Source of the DNA: CAXNKH01 sp049296795
GTDB lineage: Bacteria > Pseudomonadota > Gammaproteobacteria > Burkholderiales > Burkholderiaceae_C
NCBI GenBank assembly: GCA_049296795.1
Contig: JBAQTC010000006.1
Coordinates: forward strand, 14,780 to 78,779
Direction: 5' to 3'
DNA length: 64,000 bases
The translations under genes and the position numbers were made by a program. Positions 36,244 to 44,142 of this stretch are shown here, piece by piece; position 1 is the first letter of the stretch; the number at the start of each line of letters is the position of its first letter. The notes under the pieces are model-generated. The model ran no database searches and was not told the DNA's origin. It was given only the letters and a program-made list of their open reading frames with translations.

Positions 36244-37382
36244 TAGATTCTGCCCTGGTTGAGCACCCCGGCCGGGTCAAATTGTTGTTTGATTGCGCGC
36301 GATATTCGCTGCAGCGGCTCGGCCAGCGTTTGAAATCTCGCCTCACTCACCAGCGATGGATCCTGCGGCACTTTAAACAACGTGGCGTGACCCGCAGCTT
36401 GGCTTGCGGCCTGACGCAACTCAGCTTGCGCCGACAGCGGCGCCCACAGCCAGCGCTGAGCACCGTGCCACTCGATGAATTGCGGGTAAGGCAAAGCCAG
36501 CCGGGCTGCGGTTTGCGGCACCGAAAATCGCCACAGCGCCAAGTCGCGCGCCGGGGCCACGAAGAAAGGCAGGGCCTGGTCTCGGCAAGATTGCCAATCA
36601 GGGCCGGCCTGAGCTGGGTCCAGCACCCGAACCACGCCGCCCAATGCCGCCATATCAGCACCCATGCGCGGACCTGCGGTCGCAACTGCAGCCGCAGCAC
36701 CGCGCAGTCGCACAAACAAACAATCTTGGGCGGGACCTAAGCCCTCATCCCGGACCCAGCAACTGGCGTTCAGCGGCAGCGGTTGGCCGCCCCAACGGTT
36801 GAGCAAATCCAGCGCAACTTGCTGTCCGATACCTGTTGCCATCAGCGTGGCCTCAGCCGGCGCCACGGGCAGCACTTTGAGCGAGACTTCCGTGATCACG
36901 CCCAGCGTGCCCATGGCGCCCACCATCAAGCGAGACACATCGTAGCCGGCGACGTTTTTCATGACTTGGCCACCAAAGGTCAAGAACTCGCCACGACCGT
37001 TGAGCAGGCTCAGTCCCAGCACATAGTCGCGCACAGCGCCAACGCTGGCGCGCGCCGGGCCACTCAAACCGGCCGCGACCATACCGCCGACTGTGGCCGG
37101 GCTCGCAGCCCCACCAAAATGCGGCGGCTCAAACGGAAGGCATTGACCGCGTTCGGCCAACAAGGCCTCCAATTCCGACACAGGCGTACCGGCTCGCGCG
37201 GTCACCACCAACTCGGACGGTTCATAACTCGTAACACCTTGATAGCCCCGGGTGTCGAGCAATTCACCGCCCGTTGGCTGGCCATAAAAATCTTTGCTGC
37301 CACCTCCGCGAATTTGCAAAGGGCAGTTGTTTGCGGCAGCGGCACGAATCTGCTCGCTCCAATGTTTCAGGGCTGGTTCCAT
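36243..37382 (-). CDS. glcE: Glycolate oxidase FAD-binding subunit
   Basis: A 379-residue FAD_binding_4 flavoprotein. The FAD region shows LQIRGGGSKDFYG near the N terminus and the block ASPATVGGMVAAGLSGPARAS. It works with GlcD and GlcF as glycolate dehydrogenase at the membrane. GlcF follows directly. The larger GlcD subunit is not present on either side in this window; the upstream neighbour is an aldose epimerase. Confidence 0.94.
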   Translation of the reverse strand: MEPALKHWSEQIRAAAANNCPLQIRGGGSKDFYGQPTGGELLDTRGYQGVTSYEPSELVVTARAGTPVSELEALLAERGQCLPFEPPHFGGAASPATVGGMVAAGLSGPARASVGAVRDYVLGLSLLNGRGEFLTFGGQVMKNVAGYDVSRLMVGAMGTLGVITEVSLKVLPVAPAEATLMATGIGQQVALDLLNRWGGQPLPLNASCWVRDEGLGPAQDCLFVRLRGAAAAVATAGPRMGADMAALGGVVRVLDPAQAGPDWQSCRDQALPFFVAPARDLALWRFSVPQTAARLALPYPQFIEWHGAQRWLWAPLSAQAELRQAASQAAGHATLFKVPQDPSLVSEARFQTLAEPLQRISRAIKQQFDPAGVLNQGRI

Positions 37383-37422
37383 GGGCTGATTTTAAGAGGA
37401 CCGGACGCTGGTCGCCAGAGGT

Positions 37423-38286
37423 TCAGACCCGGTTCACCTTAATACTCATATCGGCCGACATCGATTCGCCCGGCTGCAGGGTTCGTAAACCCAGGACCTC
37501 GGCAGTGGCCAATTGTTGATCAAATAGCGTGAGCGCATTGTTAACGTGGCTGACGGGCTCAATCGCCACAAAGTCCTTGCTTGGATCGGTGTAGACCACC
37601 AGATGTTTCAAGCTGGAACTGATTTCAATTTGCAGCGCAGTGTCGTGCAGCGCCACCACACCACGCCAACCCTCAAAGCAGTGATCGACCACCAAGTCAG
37701 CGCAAGCTTGTTGTAGGCCGTGGTGTGCCTCCAGGTGCGTCGGCAGCTTGTCTGTTCCCATTTCCCAGCGTCCCGTCGCATCAAAAGCAATGTGGCTGGC
37801 ATCGCGTTTGACAAAGAAAGGGTGCCAGCCCAAGCCCGCCGGGGCCGCCACATTGCCTTGGTTGGTGATGCTCAAGCTCAGTTCCAGGCCCTGCGGCGTG
37901 AGTCGAAAGGCTTGTGAGCAGTCAAAAGCAAAAGGCCAGGACGGGTCGGCTTTGTGCTCATACGACAGCAAGGCAAAGTTGCTCTCTTGTTCGAGCACTT
38001 GCCAGGGCCGCTGCCAACCCACGCCGTGAATTGCGTGCGGCTCGCCACTGTTGTTTTGCACCAGGGGATGACTGGTGCCCGCCCATTTCAACTTGGCATG
38101 GGCCAAGCGATTGGAATAAGGAACCAGTGGATAGCTGCCCGCTTGACGCACCGACGTCAGCAGCGATGCCGGGGTCGAGCGCAGCACCGGGATGTCGCCA
38201 AACCACAGACCCGCAATGCAACCGCCCAATTCGGGCTTGATGCTGCAACGGAAGTTTCCCGATTCCAGTTCAATGGATAAACGCAT
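37423..38286 (-). CDS. Aldose 1-epimerase family protein
   Basis: A 287-residue galactose-mutarotase-like enzyme that interconverts sugar anomers. The block YPLVPYSNRLAHAKLKW carries the conserved Arg (SNR), followed by PHAIHGVGWQRPW with the active His region and APAGLGWHPFFVKR with the second His. The late IEPVSHVNNAL provides the catalytic Glu. The start MRLSIELESGNF (38286) has GGAGAG upstream. Substrate not known; it sits 40 bases upstream of glcE, perhaps in one transcript. Confidence 0.9.
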   Translation of the reverse strand: MRLSIELESGNFRCSIKPELGGCIAGLWFGDIPVLRSTPASLLTSVRQAGSYPLVPYSNRLAHAKLKWAGTSHPLVQNNSGEPHAIHGVGWQRPWQVLEQESNFALLSYEHKADPSWPFAFDCSQAFRLTPQGLELSLSITNQGNVAAPAGLGWHPFFVKRDASHIAFDATGRWEMGTDKLPTHLEAHHGLQQACADLVVDHCFEGWRGVVALHDTALQIEISSSLKHLVVYTDPSKDFVAIEPVSHVNNALTLFDQQLATAEVLGLRTLQPGESMSADMSIKVNRV

Positions 38287-38327
38287 ACCCGCCTCTCCTT
38301 TGCCGCATTGTGCGCGATAAGGCATTA

Positions 38328-38363
38328 AAAAACCCGCCAGAGCTGTCGCTCTCGCGGGTTTTT
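38328..38363. terminator. Bidirectional intrinsic terminator after amtB
   Basis: Perfect arms AAAAACCCGC (38328-38337) and GCGGGTTTTT (38354-38363), with an inner AGAGC-tgtc-GCTCT stem. It lies 51 bases past the amtB stop and ends the nitrogen operon before the epimerase gene on the same strand. Confidence 0.92.
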
Positions 38364-38414
38364 GCATTCCGGTATTTCACCAAGCAACCGCCCTTAAGGC
38401 AGTCGCTGTTGAAA

Positions 38415-39926
38415 TTAGCGGTTGTAAGCGGTTTCGCCGTGGGACGAGATGTCCAAGCCTTCGCGCTCTTCTTCTTCGCTGACACGCAGACCGATGGTGA
38501 GGTCAACCACTTTGTAAGCGATCAAGGACACCACAGCCGACCAGACAATGGTCACCAGCACCGCTTGCAACTGAATCCAGACCTGGTCCATGACCGGAAC
38601 GGAAGAAACGGTAGCCGTCACCCAGTCGCTGACAATGCCGGGGCCACCCAGAGCCTGGTTGTTGAAGACACCGGTCAACAGGGCGCCGACGATACCGCCA
38701 ACACCGTGCACGCCGAACACGTCGAGCGAGTCGTCCGCACCGAGCATCTTCTTCAGACCATTGACACCCCACAGGCAGGCAAAACCAGCCACGAAGCCAA
38801 TGATGATGGCACCCATCAAGCCAACGTTGCCGCAAGCTGGGGTAATGGCCACCAAGCCAGCGACTGCGCCAGACGCAGCACCCAACATCGACGCCTTGCC
38901 GCGCATCAGGGTTTCACCGATACACCAGGCCAACACAGCAGCAGCGGTGGCGGAGAAAGTGTTCATGAAAGCCAGAATCGCGGTGTTGTTGGCTTCGAGT
39001 GCCGAACCGGCGTTGAAACCGAACCAGCCCACCCACAGCAGTGCGGCACCGACCATGGTCAGTGTCAGGCTATGAGGCGCCATGGCTTCTTTGCCGTAAC
39101 CGGTACGCTTGCCGATCATGTAAGCACCGACCAAGCCCGCCACAGCGGCGTTGATGTGCACCACGGTACCGCCAGCGAAGTCCAGCGCGCCCCAACCCCA
39201 GAGCAATCCGGCTTTGGCATTCATGGCATCGACCACTTCTTTGGTGGCATAGGCGTCAGGGCCCATCCAGTACCAGACCATATGAGCGATCGGGGTGTAG
39301 CTGAAAGTGAACCACAGCACCATGAACATCAGCATGGCCGAGAACTTGATGCGCTCGGCAAAAGCGCCGACGATCAGGCAGCAGGTGATGGCAGCGAAAG
39401 TGGCTTGGAATGCCATGAACAACAGCTCAGGAATGTAAACACCCTTGCTGAAAGTGGCTGCCATAGCGAATTCGCCCTTGACGGGATCGAACAGGCCATT
39501 CATCAGAATGCGGTCCAAACCACCGATATAAGCATTGCCCTCCGTGAAAGCCAGGCTGTAGCCGTACAGGCACCACAGCACAACAATCATCGAGAAAGTG
39601 ACAAACACCTGCATCAGCACCGACAGCATGTTCTTGCTGCGAACCAAGCCGCCGTAGAACAAGGCCAGGCCGGGGATTGACATCATGATGACGAAAGCTG
39701 TTGCGGCAATCATCCACGACACATCGCCTTTGTTGGCCACGGGTGCGGGAGCTGCTTCAGGCGCAGCAGCGGGCGCGGCTGCGGCCGGAGCTGTAGCCGG
39801 TGCGGCGGCTGGCTTGGCTGCATCAGCAACCGCTGCGGGTGCAGCAGCAGGGGCTTGGGCCAGAGCCAGCGAGCCGAAGCCCAGCAGGCTCAAACCCAAA
39901 GCGAGGGAGACCAGTAGTTTTTTCAT
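38415..39926 (-). CDS. amtB: Ammonium transporter AmtB
   Basis: A 503-residue ammonium channel with a signal peptide (ending LALAQ, about residue 24), a long Ala/Pro-rich linker (about 25-66) and eleven predicted membrane helices. Pore features seen are the first conserved His in YTPIAHMVWYW and the second in DVFGVHGVGGIVG, with the signature DFAGGTVVHINAAVAGLVG. The start MKKLLVSLALGL at 39926 is 28 bases after glnK. GlnK blocks this channel when nitrogen is plentiful. It is part of a sigma-54-type operon with glnK and a TorF-like porin. Confidence 0.97.
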   Translation of the reverse strand: MKKLLVSLALGLSLLGFGSLALAQAPAAAPAAVADAAKPAAAPATAPAAAAPAAAPEAAPAPVANKGDVSWMIAATAFVIMMSIPGLALFYGGLVRSKNMLSVLMQVFVTFSMIVVLWCLYGYSLAFTEGNAYIGGLDRILMNGLFDPVKGEFAMAATFSKGVYIPELLFMAFQATFAAITCCLIVGAFAERIKFSAMLMFMVLWFTFSYTPIAHMVWYWMGPDAYATKEVVDAMNAKAGLLWGWGALDFAGGTVVHINAAVAGLVGAYMIGKRTGYGKEAMAPHSLTLTMVGAALLWVGWFGFNAGSALEANNTAILAFMNTFSATAAAVLAWCIGETLMRGKASMLGAASGAVAGLVAITPACGNVGLMGAIIIGFVAGFACLWGVNGLKKMLGADDSLDVFGVHGVGGIVGALLTGVFNNQALGGPGIVSDWVTATVSSVPVMDQVWIQLQAVLVTIVWSAVVSLIAYKVVDLTIGLRVSEEEEREGLDISSHGETAYNR

Positions 39927-39954
39927 GTTGATTTCTCTTGGTTGGGCTTGGGTC

Positions 39955-40293
39955 TTACAAGGCTTCCTGACCGGTTTCACCGGTACGGATGCGAACCACC
40001 TGCTCGAGGTTGTAAACAAAGATCTTGCCGTCGCCGATCTTGCCGGTGCGGGCTGCGCCCTCAATGGCTTCAATCGCACGCTCGACCAGATCATCAGCAA
40101 TAGCGGCCTCGATCTTGACCTTGGGCAAAAAGTCCACCACGTACTCTGCACCACGGTACAGCTCGGTATGGCCTTTTTGACGACCGAAGCCTTTGACTTC
40201 GGTCACGGTAATGCCTTGCACACCGATCGCTGAGAGGGCTTCGCGCACCTCATCGAGCTTGAACGGTTTGATAATGGCTGTGACAAGTTTCAT
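39955..40293 (-). CDS. glnK: Nitrogen regulatory PII protein GlnK
   Basis: A 112-residue PII signal protein. The T-loop holds the uridylylation site Tyr51 in ELYRGAEYVVDFLPKVK. The C-terminal signature TGKIGDGKIFVYNLEQVVRI is complete. PII senses ATP/ADP and 2-oxoglutarate, and it inhibits AmtB and tunes NtrB and glutamine synthetase control. Position between porin and amtB favours GlnK over GlnB. Confidence 0.97.
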   Translation of the reverse strand: MKLVTAIIKPFKLDEVREALSAIGVQGITVTEVKGFGRQKGHTELYRGAEYVVDFLPKVKIEAAIADDLVERAIEAIEGAARTGKIGDGKIFVYNLEQVVRIRTGETGQEAL

Positions 40294-40320
40294 AGCATCT
40301 CCTAAGTGAGGGAATGAAGA

Positions 40321-41076
40321 TCAGAAGCTGTATTTGGCGCCGACCACGACGGCGTCTTTACCCAAGTATTTCCCATTAACCGTATACACCGAGGTGGATG
40401 CATCCGTTCCCAAAAGAGCTGCACTGACTGAGAGTCCATTGCCCAAATCTTTACCCAGTGTGAGCGAGTAGTCGGTATAGGATGCACTGCTCAAGTTTTT
40501 GACGCTTTGGCGGCCGACATGGGGGGCAACTGACCAGCCATCACCCAGATCAAAAGTGGCTGTGACATCGAGGTAGCCACTGCCCTTGCTGTCGGGCGTG
40601 CCAAACAGGTTTGAAACACTGTGGGAGTACTTGGCCGTCACAGGGCCAAAAGTCAGGGCGCCATACAGCTCGTCCGTGTTGGGATTTGCAAAGCCAGATA
40701 CATTGCCCAGCTTGTTGCCGACGTACTCATAGCGAAGATAGCCGACGTCGTAAGCCACATCTTTGACGAGTTCGCCCTTGTAGCCAGCGTAAATATCCAA
40801 CTCAACAGTGCCATCTGAGGCGCCAGCTTCTTTAATCCACTTGATGCTAGAGCCCCAGGCACCCAAGTAAAAACCATTTTTGTGAGCGAAGTCAACGCCG
40901 CCCTGCAAAGCCGGCTGCAACTTCGATTGCGCAATGCCGCGATAACGGTATTCAGACACCGCGCCGACGTTGTAGGCCAGGGTGTAGTCTGGCTCGGGGG
41001 CTTTGGCCTGGGCCATGGCGGCGGTGGCGGCCATCAGGGTGGACAAAACGAGGACTGATTTGCTTGCAAAGTTCAT
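40321..41076 (-). CDS. TorF-family putative porin
   Basis: A 251-residue outer-membrane beta-barrel protein (TIGR02001/Gcw_chp type). A signal peptide ends AAMA|QAK (about residue 22), the mature start AYNVGAVSEYRYRGIAQS is the family hallmark, and alternating strands end in aromatic KYSF. Such porins commonly sit before glnK-amtB in Comamonadaceae, presumably admitting nitrogen compounds. The start at 41076 follows GGAG by six bases. It is the first gene after a sigma-54 promoter. Confidence 0.92.
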   Translation of the reverse strand: MNFASKSVLVLSTLMAATAAMAQAKAPEPDYTLAYNVGAVSEYRYRGIAQSKLQPALQGGVDFAHKNGFYLGAWGSSIKWIKEAGASDGTVELDIYAGYKGELVKDVAYDVGYLRYEYVGNKLGNVSGFANPNTDELYGALTFGPVTAKYSHSVSNLFGTPDSKGSGYLDVTATFDLGDGWSVAPHVGRQSVKNLSSASYTDYSLTLGKDLGNGLSVSAALLGTDASTSVYTVNGKYLGKDAVVVGAKYSF

Positions 41077-41116
41077 GGGTTCTCCATAGGTTAAAAATAT
41101 CCGACGCAAGCTTTAC

Positions 41117-41131
41117 GCATTAAGCGTGCCA
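41117..41131 (-). promoter_or_regulatory. Sigma-54 (RpoN) promoter of the porin-glnK-amtB operon
   Basis: On the minus strand TGGCACGCTTAATGC matches the -24/-12 consensus TGGCACG-N4-TTGC with one mismatch and the exact 12-base GG-to-GC spacing. Transcription should start near 41104, giving a leader of about 28 bases before the porin ATG. Sigma-54 control by NtrC is the rule for glnK-amtB. Confidence 0.88.
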
Positions 41132-41175
41132 GATTTTCTTTTCCGTCCAAGCCAATTCCCGTCAACCGCCAAGGG

Positions 41176-41203
41176 TTTACCCTCGTTAATTTATCTGTAT
41201 AAA
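41176..41203 (+). promoter_or_regulatory. Candidate sigma-70 promoter for comM
   Basis: TTTACC (41176-41181) and TATAAA (41198-41203) are separated by 16 bases. The -10 lies inside the LexA-type operator, a common SOS promoter arrangement. The leader to the comM ATG would be about 70 bases. Confidence 0.5.
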
Positions 41204-41210
41204 TATACAG
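41195..41210 (+). promoter_or_regulatory. LexA (SOS) operator upstream of comM
   Basis: CTGTATAAATATACAG fits the CTGT-N8-ACAG LexA consensus used in beta- and gammaproteobacteria, with an AT-rich centre close to the strongest E. coli boxes. It is palindromic apart from the central pair of bases. It lies 68 bases before comM and overlaps the candidate -10, so LexA would repress comM until DNA damage. The divergent porin start is about 118 bases away. Confidence 0.8.
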
Positions 41211-41223
41211 TTAGCACCGCAAT

Positions 41224-41260
41224 AGTGCGCCACCCAGCTGGGTGCCACCGGTTGCGCACT
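41224..41260. promoter_or_regulatory. Palindromic hairpin in the comM leader / possible NtrC-type site
   Basis: Arms AGTGCGCCACC (41224-41234) and GGTTGCGCACT (41250-41260) pair over 11 positions with one mismatch and are followed by six T, like an intrinsic terminator read toward comM. Within it CACCCAGCTGGGTG is a perfect 14-base palindrome. On the minus strand it reads as GCACC-N6-GGTGG about 130 bases upstream of the sigma-54 start, a plausible place for an NtrC enhancer but with non-standard spacing. Confidence 0.5.
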
Positions 41261-41278
41261 TTTTTGGGGATATTCATC

Positions 41279-42817
41279 ATGAGTCTAGCCTTGGTACACA
41301 GTCGCTCCCTGGCGGGGCTGGAAGCCGTCGCCGTTACCGTAGAGGTTCATCTGGCCAACGGCCTTCCCAGCTTGACGCTGGTGGGTCTGGCCGATGTCGA
41401 GGTCAAGGAGGCGCGCGAGCGAGTGCGCTCAGCCATTCAGAATTCGGGGCTGGAGTTTCCGAACAACCAGCGCATGACGGTCAACCTGGCTCCGGCCGAT
41501 TTACCCAAAGATTCGGGCCGCTTTGACCTCCCGATTGCGCTGGGCATTCTGGCGGCCAGCGGTCAGATTGACCCCGCGCGACTGGCGGATTATGAGTTTG
41601 CCGGCGAGTTGTCGCTATCGGGCGAGTTGCGACCGGTTCGTGGGGCGCTGGCTATGGCGCTGGCCTTGCATGGACAACCCAAACCGGCATCCCTGGTGTT
41701 GCCCCCGGGCAGCGCAGAAGAAGCCGCGCTGGTGCCGGGCGCCACTGTGTACCGGGCGCACCACCTGCTCGATGTAGTTCGCCAATTTCGACACGACGCT
41801 GCCGCTCAGGACACAGCCTCCAGCCCCTCTGACTGGCAGCGAGTCAGCGTGCAAACCACAGCCCCTGCTGACCAGCACCTCGATCTGGCTGACGTCAAGG
41901 GTCAGGCCGGCGCGAAACGGGCGCTTGAAATCGCTGCTGCTGGAAATCATTCCTTGCTGATGGTCGGGCCACCGGGATCGGGCAAATCCATGCTGGCACA
42001 TCGCTTTGCCGGCTTGCTGCCGCCCATGAGCACCCGTGAAGCACTGGAAAGTGCCGCCATTGCCAGTCTGAGCGGGCGCTTTTCCATGGCGCGCTGGAGT
42101 TTGCGCCCCACCTGCAACCCGCACCATTCTGCCAGTGCAGTGGCGCTGGTCGGTGGCGGCTCACCGCCGCGACCCGGCGAAATTTCCATGGCGCACCACG
42201 GCGTTTTGTTCCTCGATGAATTGCCCGAATTTCCTCGGGCTGCATTAGAGGCTTTGCGCGAGCCGCTGGAAACCGGTTCAATTACCATCTCGCGTGCCGC
42301 ACGTCGCGCCGAATTCCCAGCGTGCTTTCAGCTGATCGCCGCTATGAACCCCTGTCCTTGCGGTTATCTGGGTTCAGCCCGGCGCGCTTGCCGCTGCACA
42401 CCAGACCAGGTGGCGCGCTACCAAGCCAAGCTCAGCGGACCCTTGCTGGACCGAATCGATTTGCAGGTTGAAGTCCCTGCGCTGAATCCCCACGACCTGT
42501 TGCAAAACACCCCGGGTGAATCGAGTGCCAGCATCCGGGATCGCTGCAATGCGGCACGTTTGTTGGCTATTGAGCGACAAGGCAAGGCCAACCAGGCCTT
42601 GGTCGGAGCGGAGATTGACCAGCATATTCAGCTCGACACAGATGCCCTGGGTTTTCTCAACAGTGCCGCCGTGCAGCTGGGTTGGTCAGCCCGTGGCACC
42701 CACCGCGCGCTCAAAGTGGCGCGTACCATCGCCGATCTGGCGGCCAGCCATCGCGTTTTATCGCCCCATGTGGCCGAAGCTCTGCAATACCGACAAGTCA
42801 GCTCGGTTCGCGGCTGA
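41279..42817 (+). CDS. comM: ComM / YifB-family Mg-chelatase-like AAA ATPase
   Basis: A 512-residue hexameric helicase that extends branch migration when incoming DNA recombines during natural transformation. It has an N-terminal Lon-like ChlI domain (MSLALVHSRSLAGLEAVAV, SGRFDLPIALGILAASGQI). The AAA core follows with Walker A MVGPPGSGKSM and Walker B VLFLDELPEF. The cysteine-rich insertion NPCPCGYLG...CRC and the C-terminal Mg-chelatase domain complete it. The ATG at 41279 has GGGGA upstream. The upstream LexA box suggests damage induction. Its stop abuts the stop of a convergent MFS gene as TGATCA. Confidence 0.96.
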   Translation: MSLALVHSRSLAGLEAVAVTVEVHLANGLPSLTLVGLADVEVKEARERVRSAIQNSGLEFPNNQRMTVNLAPADLPKDSGRFDLPIALGILAASGQIDPARLADYEFAGELSLSGELRPVRGALAMALALHGQPKPASLVLPPGSAEEAALVPGATVYRAHHLLDVVRQFRHDAAAQDTASSPSDWQRVSVQTTAPADQHLDLADVKGQAGAKRALEIAAAGNHSLLMVGPPGSGKSMLAHRFAGLLPPMSTREALESAAIASLSGRFSMARWSLRPTCNPHHSASAVALVGGGSPPRPGEISMAHHGVLFLDELPEFPRAALEALREPLETGSITISRAARRAEFPACFQLIAAMNPCPCGYLGSARRACRCTPDQVARYQAKLSGPLLDRIDLQVEVPALNPHDLLQNTPGESSASIRDRCNAARLLAIERQGKANQALVGAEIDQHIQLDTDALGFLNSAAVQLGWSARGTHRALKVARTIADLAASHRVLSPHVAEALQYRQVSSVRG

Positions 42818-44056
42818 TCACGACTGGCCCAGCAACTGTTCGCGTTGTTTGAGGGCCTTTGAAAAGGCTGCACCGAGCAGCATCAACACCACACCACCCA
42901 ACACGATCACACGACCCGAACCGATGAGCGTACTCAAGTGGGCGGCCAACAGCACGCCCAGGGCCTGACCCATGAACAGCGAGGCAGCAAACAAAGAGAC
43001 CGCCGTACCACGTGACGCCGGCGCCATTTGAGTCGCATGCGCCTGGAACGTGTTGTGCATCATGAAGAACGAAAAGCCACCCACCAGACTCGCCACCACA
43101 GCCAACTGCCAGTAAGCCGTCAAGCCCAGCAAAATAAAGCACAGCCCCAGCACGGCACTGCCAAGCTGGGTCAGCCCCCGCTCCCCTAAACGCCGAATCA
43201 AATGTCGGGCAAAGCTCATATAAAGCGCACCACCCACACCGAATAAAGCCATGGTCGCACCAGCAGACGTCAGCGACAGACCCAGCGTTTGATGCAAATG
43301 GGCAGCACAAATGGCCAGCACGCCAAAGCCGGCCGTACCTTCGAGCAAAGCGGTTAACAAGACCCGTCGTGACCAAGCTCCGGTCAGAATTTGCAGCGCT
43401 TGCTGCGAGAAACTCGGTCGCAGTGCCTGCGCGTCACCGAGTTGCTGCGTGGCGATGGGAATGCGTTGTTTTTGACTTACCCAATCACGCCACAGCAAAG
43501 CCCCCACCACCAGGTAAAGCAGGGTCAGAAAAACAAAGGCCCAACGCCAGCCCAAGGTGTCGGTCAGCAATCCGCCCAACAACTGTCCCCCGACCATGCC
43601 CATGGTGGTTCCGACACCGGTCAGAGCCAAGGTTTCTTGACGTTGCTCGTAAGGAACAACATCACCAATCCAGGCCAACGACATGGGGATGATGGCTGCT
43701 GCGAAAAAAGCCGTCACCATGCGCGCCACGATCAAGGCGTCCAGGGTCCCGGCTAGCGCCGACAAGAGGCTGCCCACACTGCAGCCCAAAGTCGCCAGCG
43801 TCACCCATCGAAACTTGCCGTATCGGTCGCCCAAAGGCCCGTGCAGCAACTGGGCCACGCCATAAACCACCGCGAACACCGACACCACCTGCGCCGCCTG
43901 CGCGATCGACACCGAAAAAATCTGCGCGAGTTCGGGCAACATAGCATCGCAAATGCGCTGGATCGCCATGCTGGCAAACGTGGCGCAAGCCAGTAAAACA
44001 ATGGACCGCCGGGTTTGCGCAGAAACAGCCGATGGGCTGATAGTGACTGGGGGCAT
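42818..44056 (-). CDS. MFS transporter (arabinose-efflux/AraJ-like)
   Basis: A 412-residue MFS protein with about 12 hydrophobic segments. It shows the motif-A loop GPLGDRYGKFRWVTLATLG after helix 2 and MVGGQLLGGLLTDTLGWRW after helix 4-5, as in drug/sugar exporters. The frame extends to a TTG at 44101; I chose ATG 44056 (MPPVTISPSAV) as the first ATG before the first helix. It is divergent from a second MFS gene 86 bases away. Cargo unknown. Confidence 0.85.
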   Translation of the reverse strand: MPPVTISPSAVSAQTRRSIVLLACATFASMAIQRICDAMLPELAQIFSVSIAQAAQVVSVFAVVYGVAQLLHGPLGDRYGKFRWVTLATLGCSVGSLLSALAGTLDALIVARMVTAFFAAAIIPMSLAWIGDVVPYEQRQETLALTGVGTTMGMVGGQLLGGLLTDTLGWRWAFVFLTLLYLVVGALLWRDWVSQKQRIPIATQQLGDAQALRPSFSQQALQILTGAWSRRVLLTALLEGTAGFGVLAICAAHLHQTLGLSLTSAGATMALFGVGGALYMSFARHLIRRLGERGLTQLGSAVLGLCFILLGLTAYWQLAVVASLVGGFSFFMMHNTFQAHATQMAPASRGTAVSLFAASLFMGQALGVLLAAHLSTLIGSGRVIVLGGVVLMLLGAAFSKALKQREQLLGQS

Positions 44057-44142
44057 GACTGGGATAGGGCTCTCTGGATGTGGCACGACCAGCGCTGCCA
44101 AGCTAGGCCCATTCTAGAAGATGACGCTGTTACATTTTGACC

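Noticed and set aside
38310..39680. 456-residue plus-strand open frame opposite amtB
   Set aside because: It is the antisense shadow of a clear AmtB gene; the product is His/Gln/Arg-rich without any motif.
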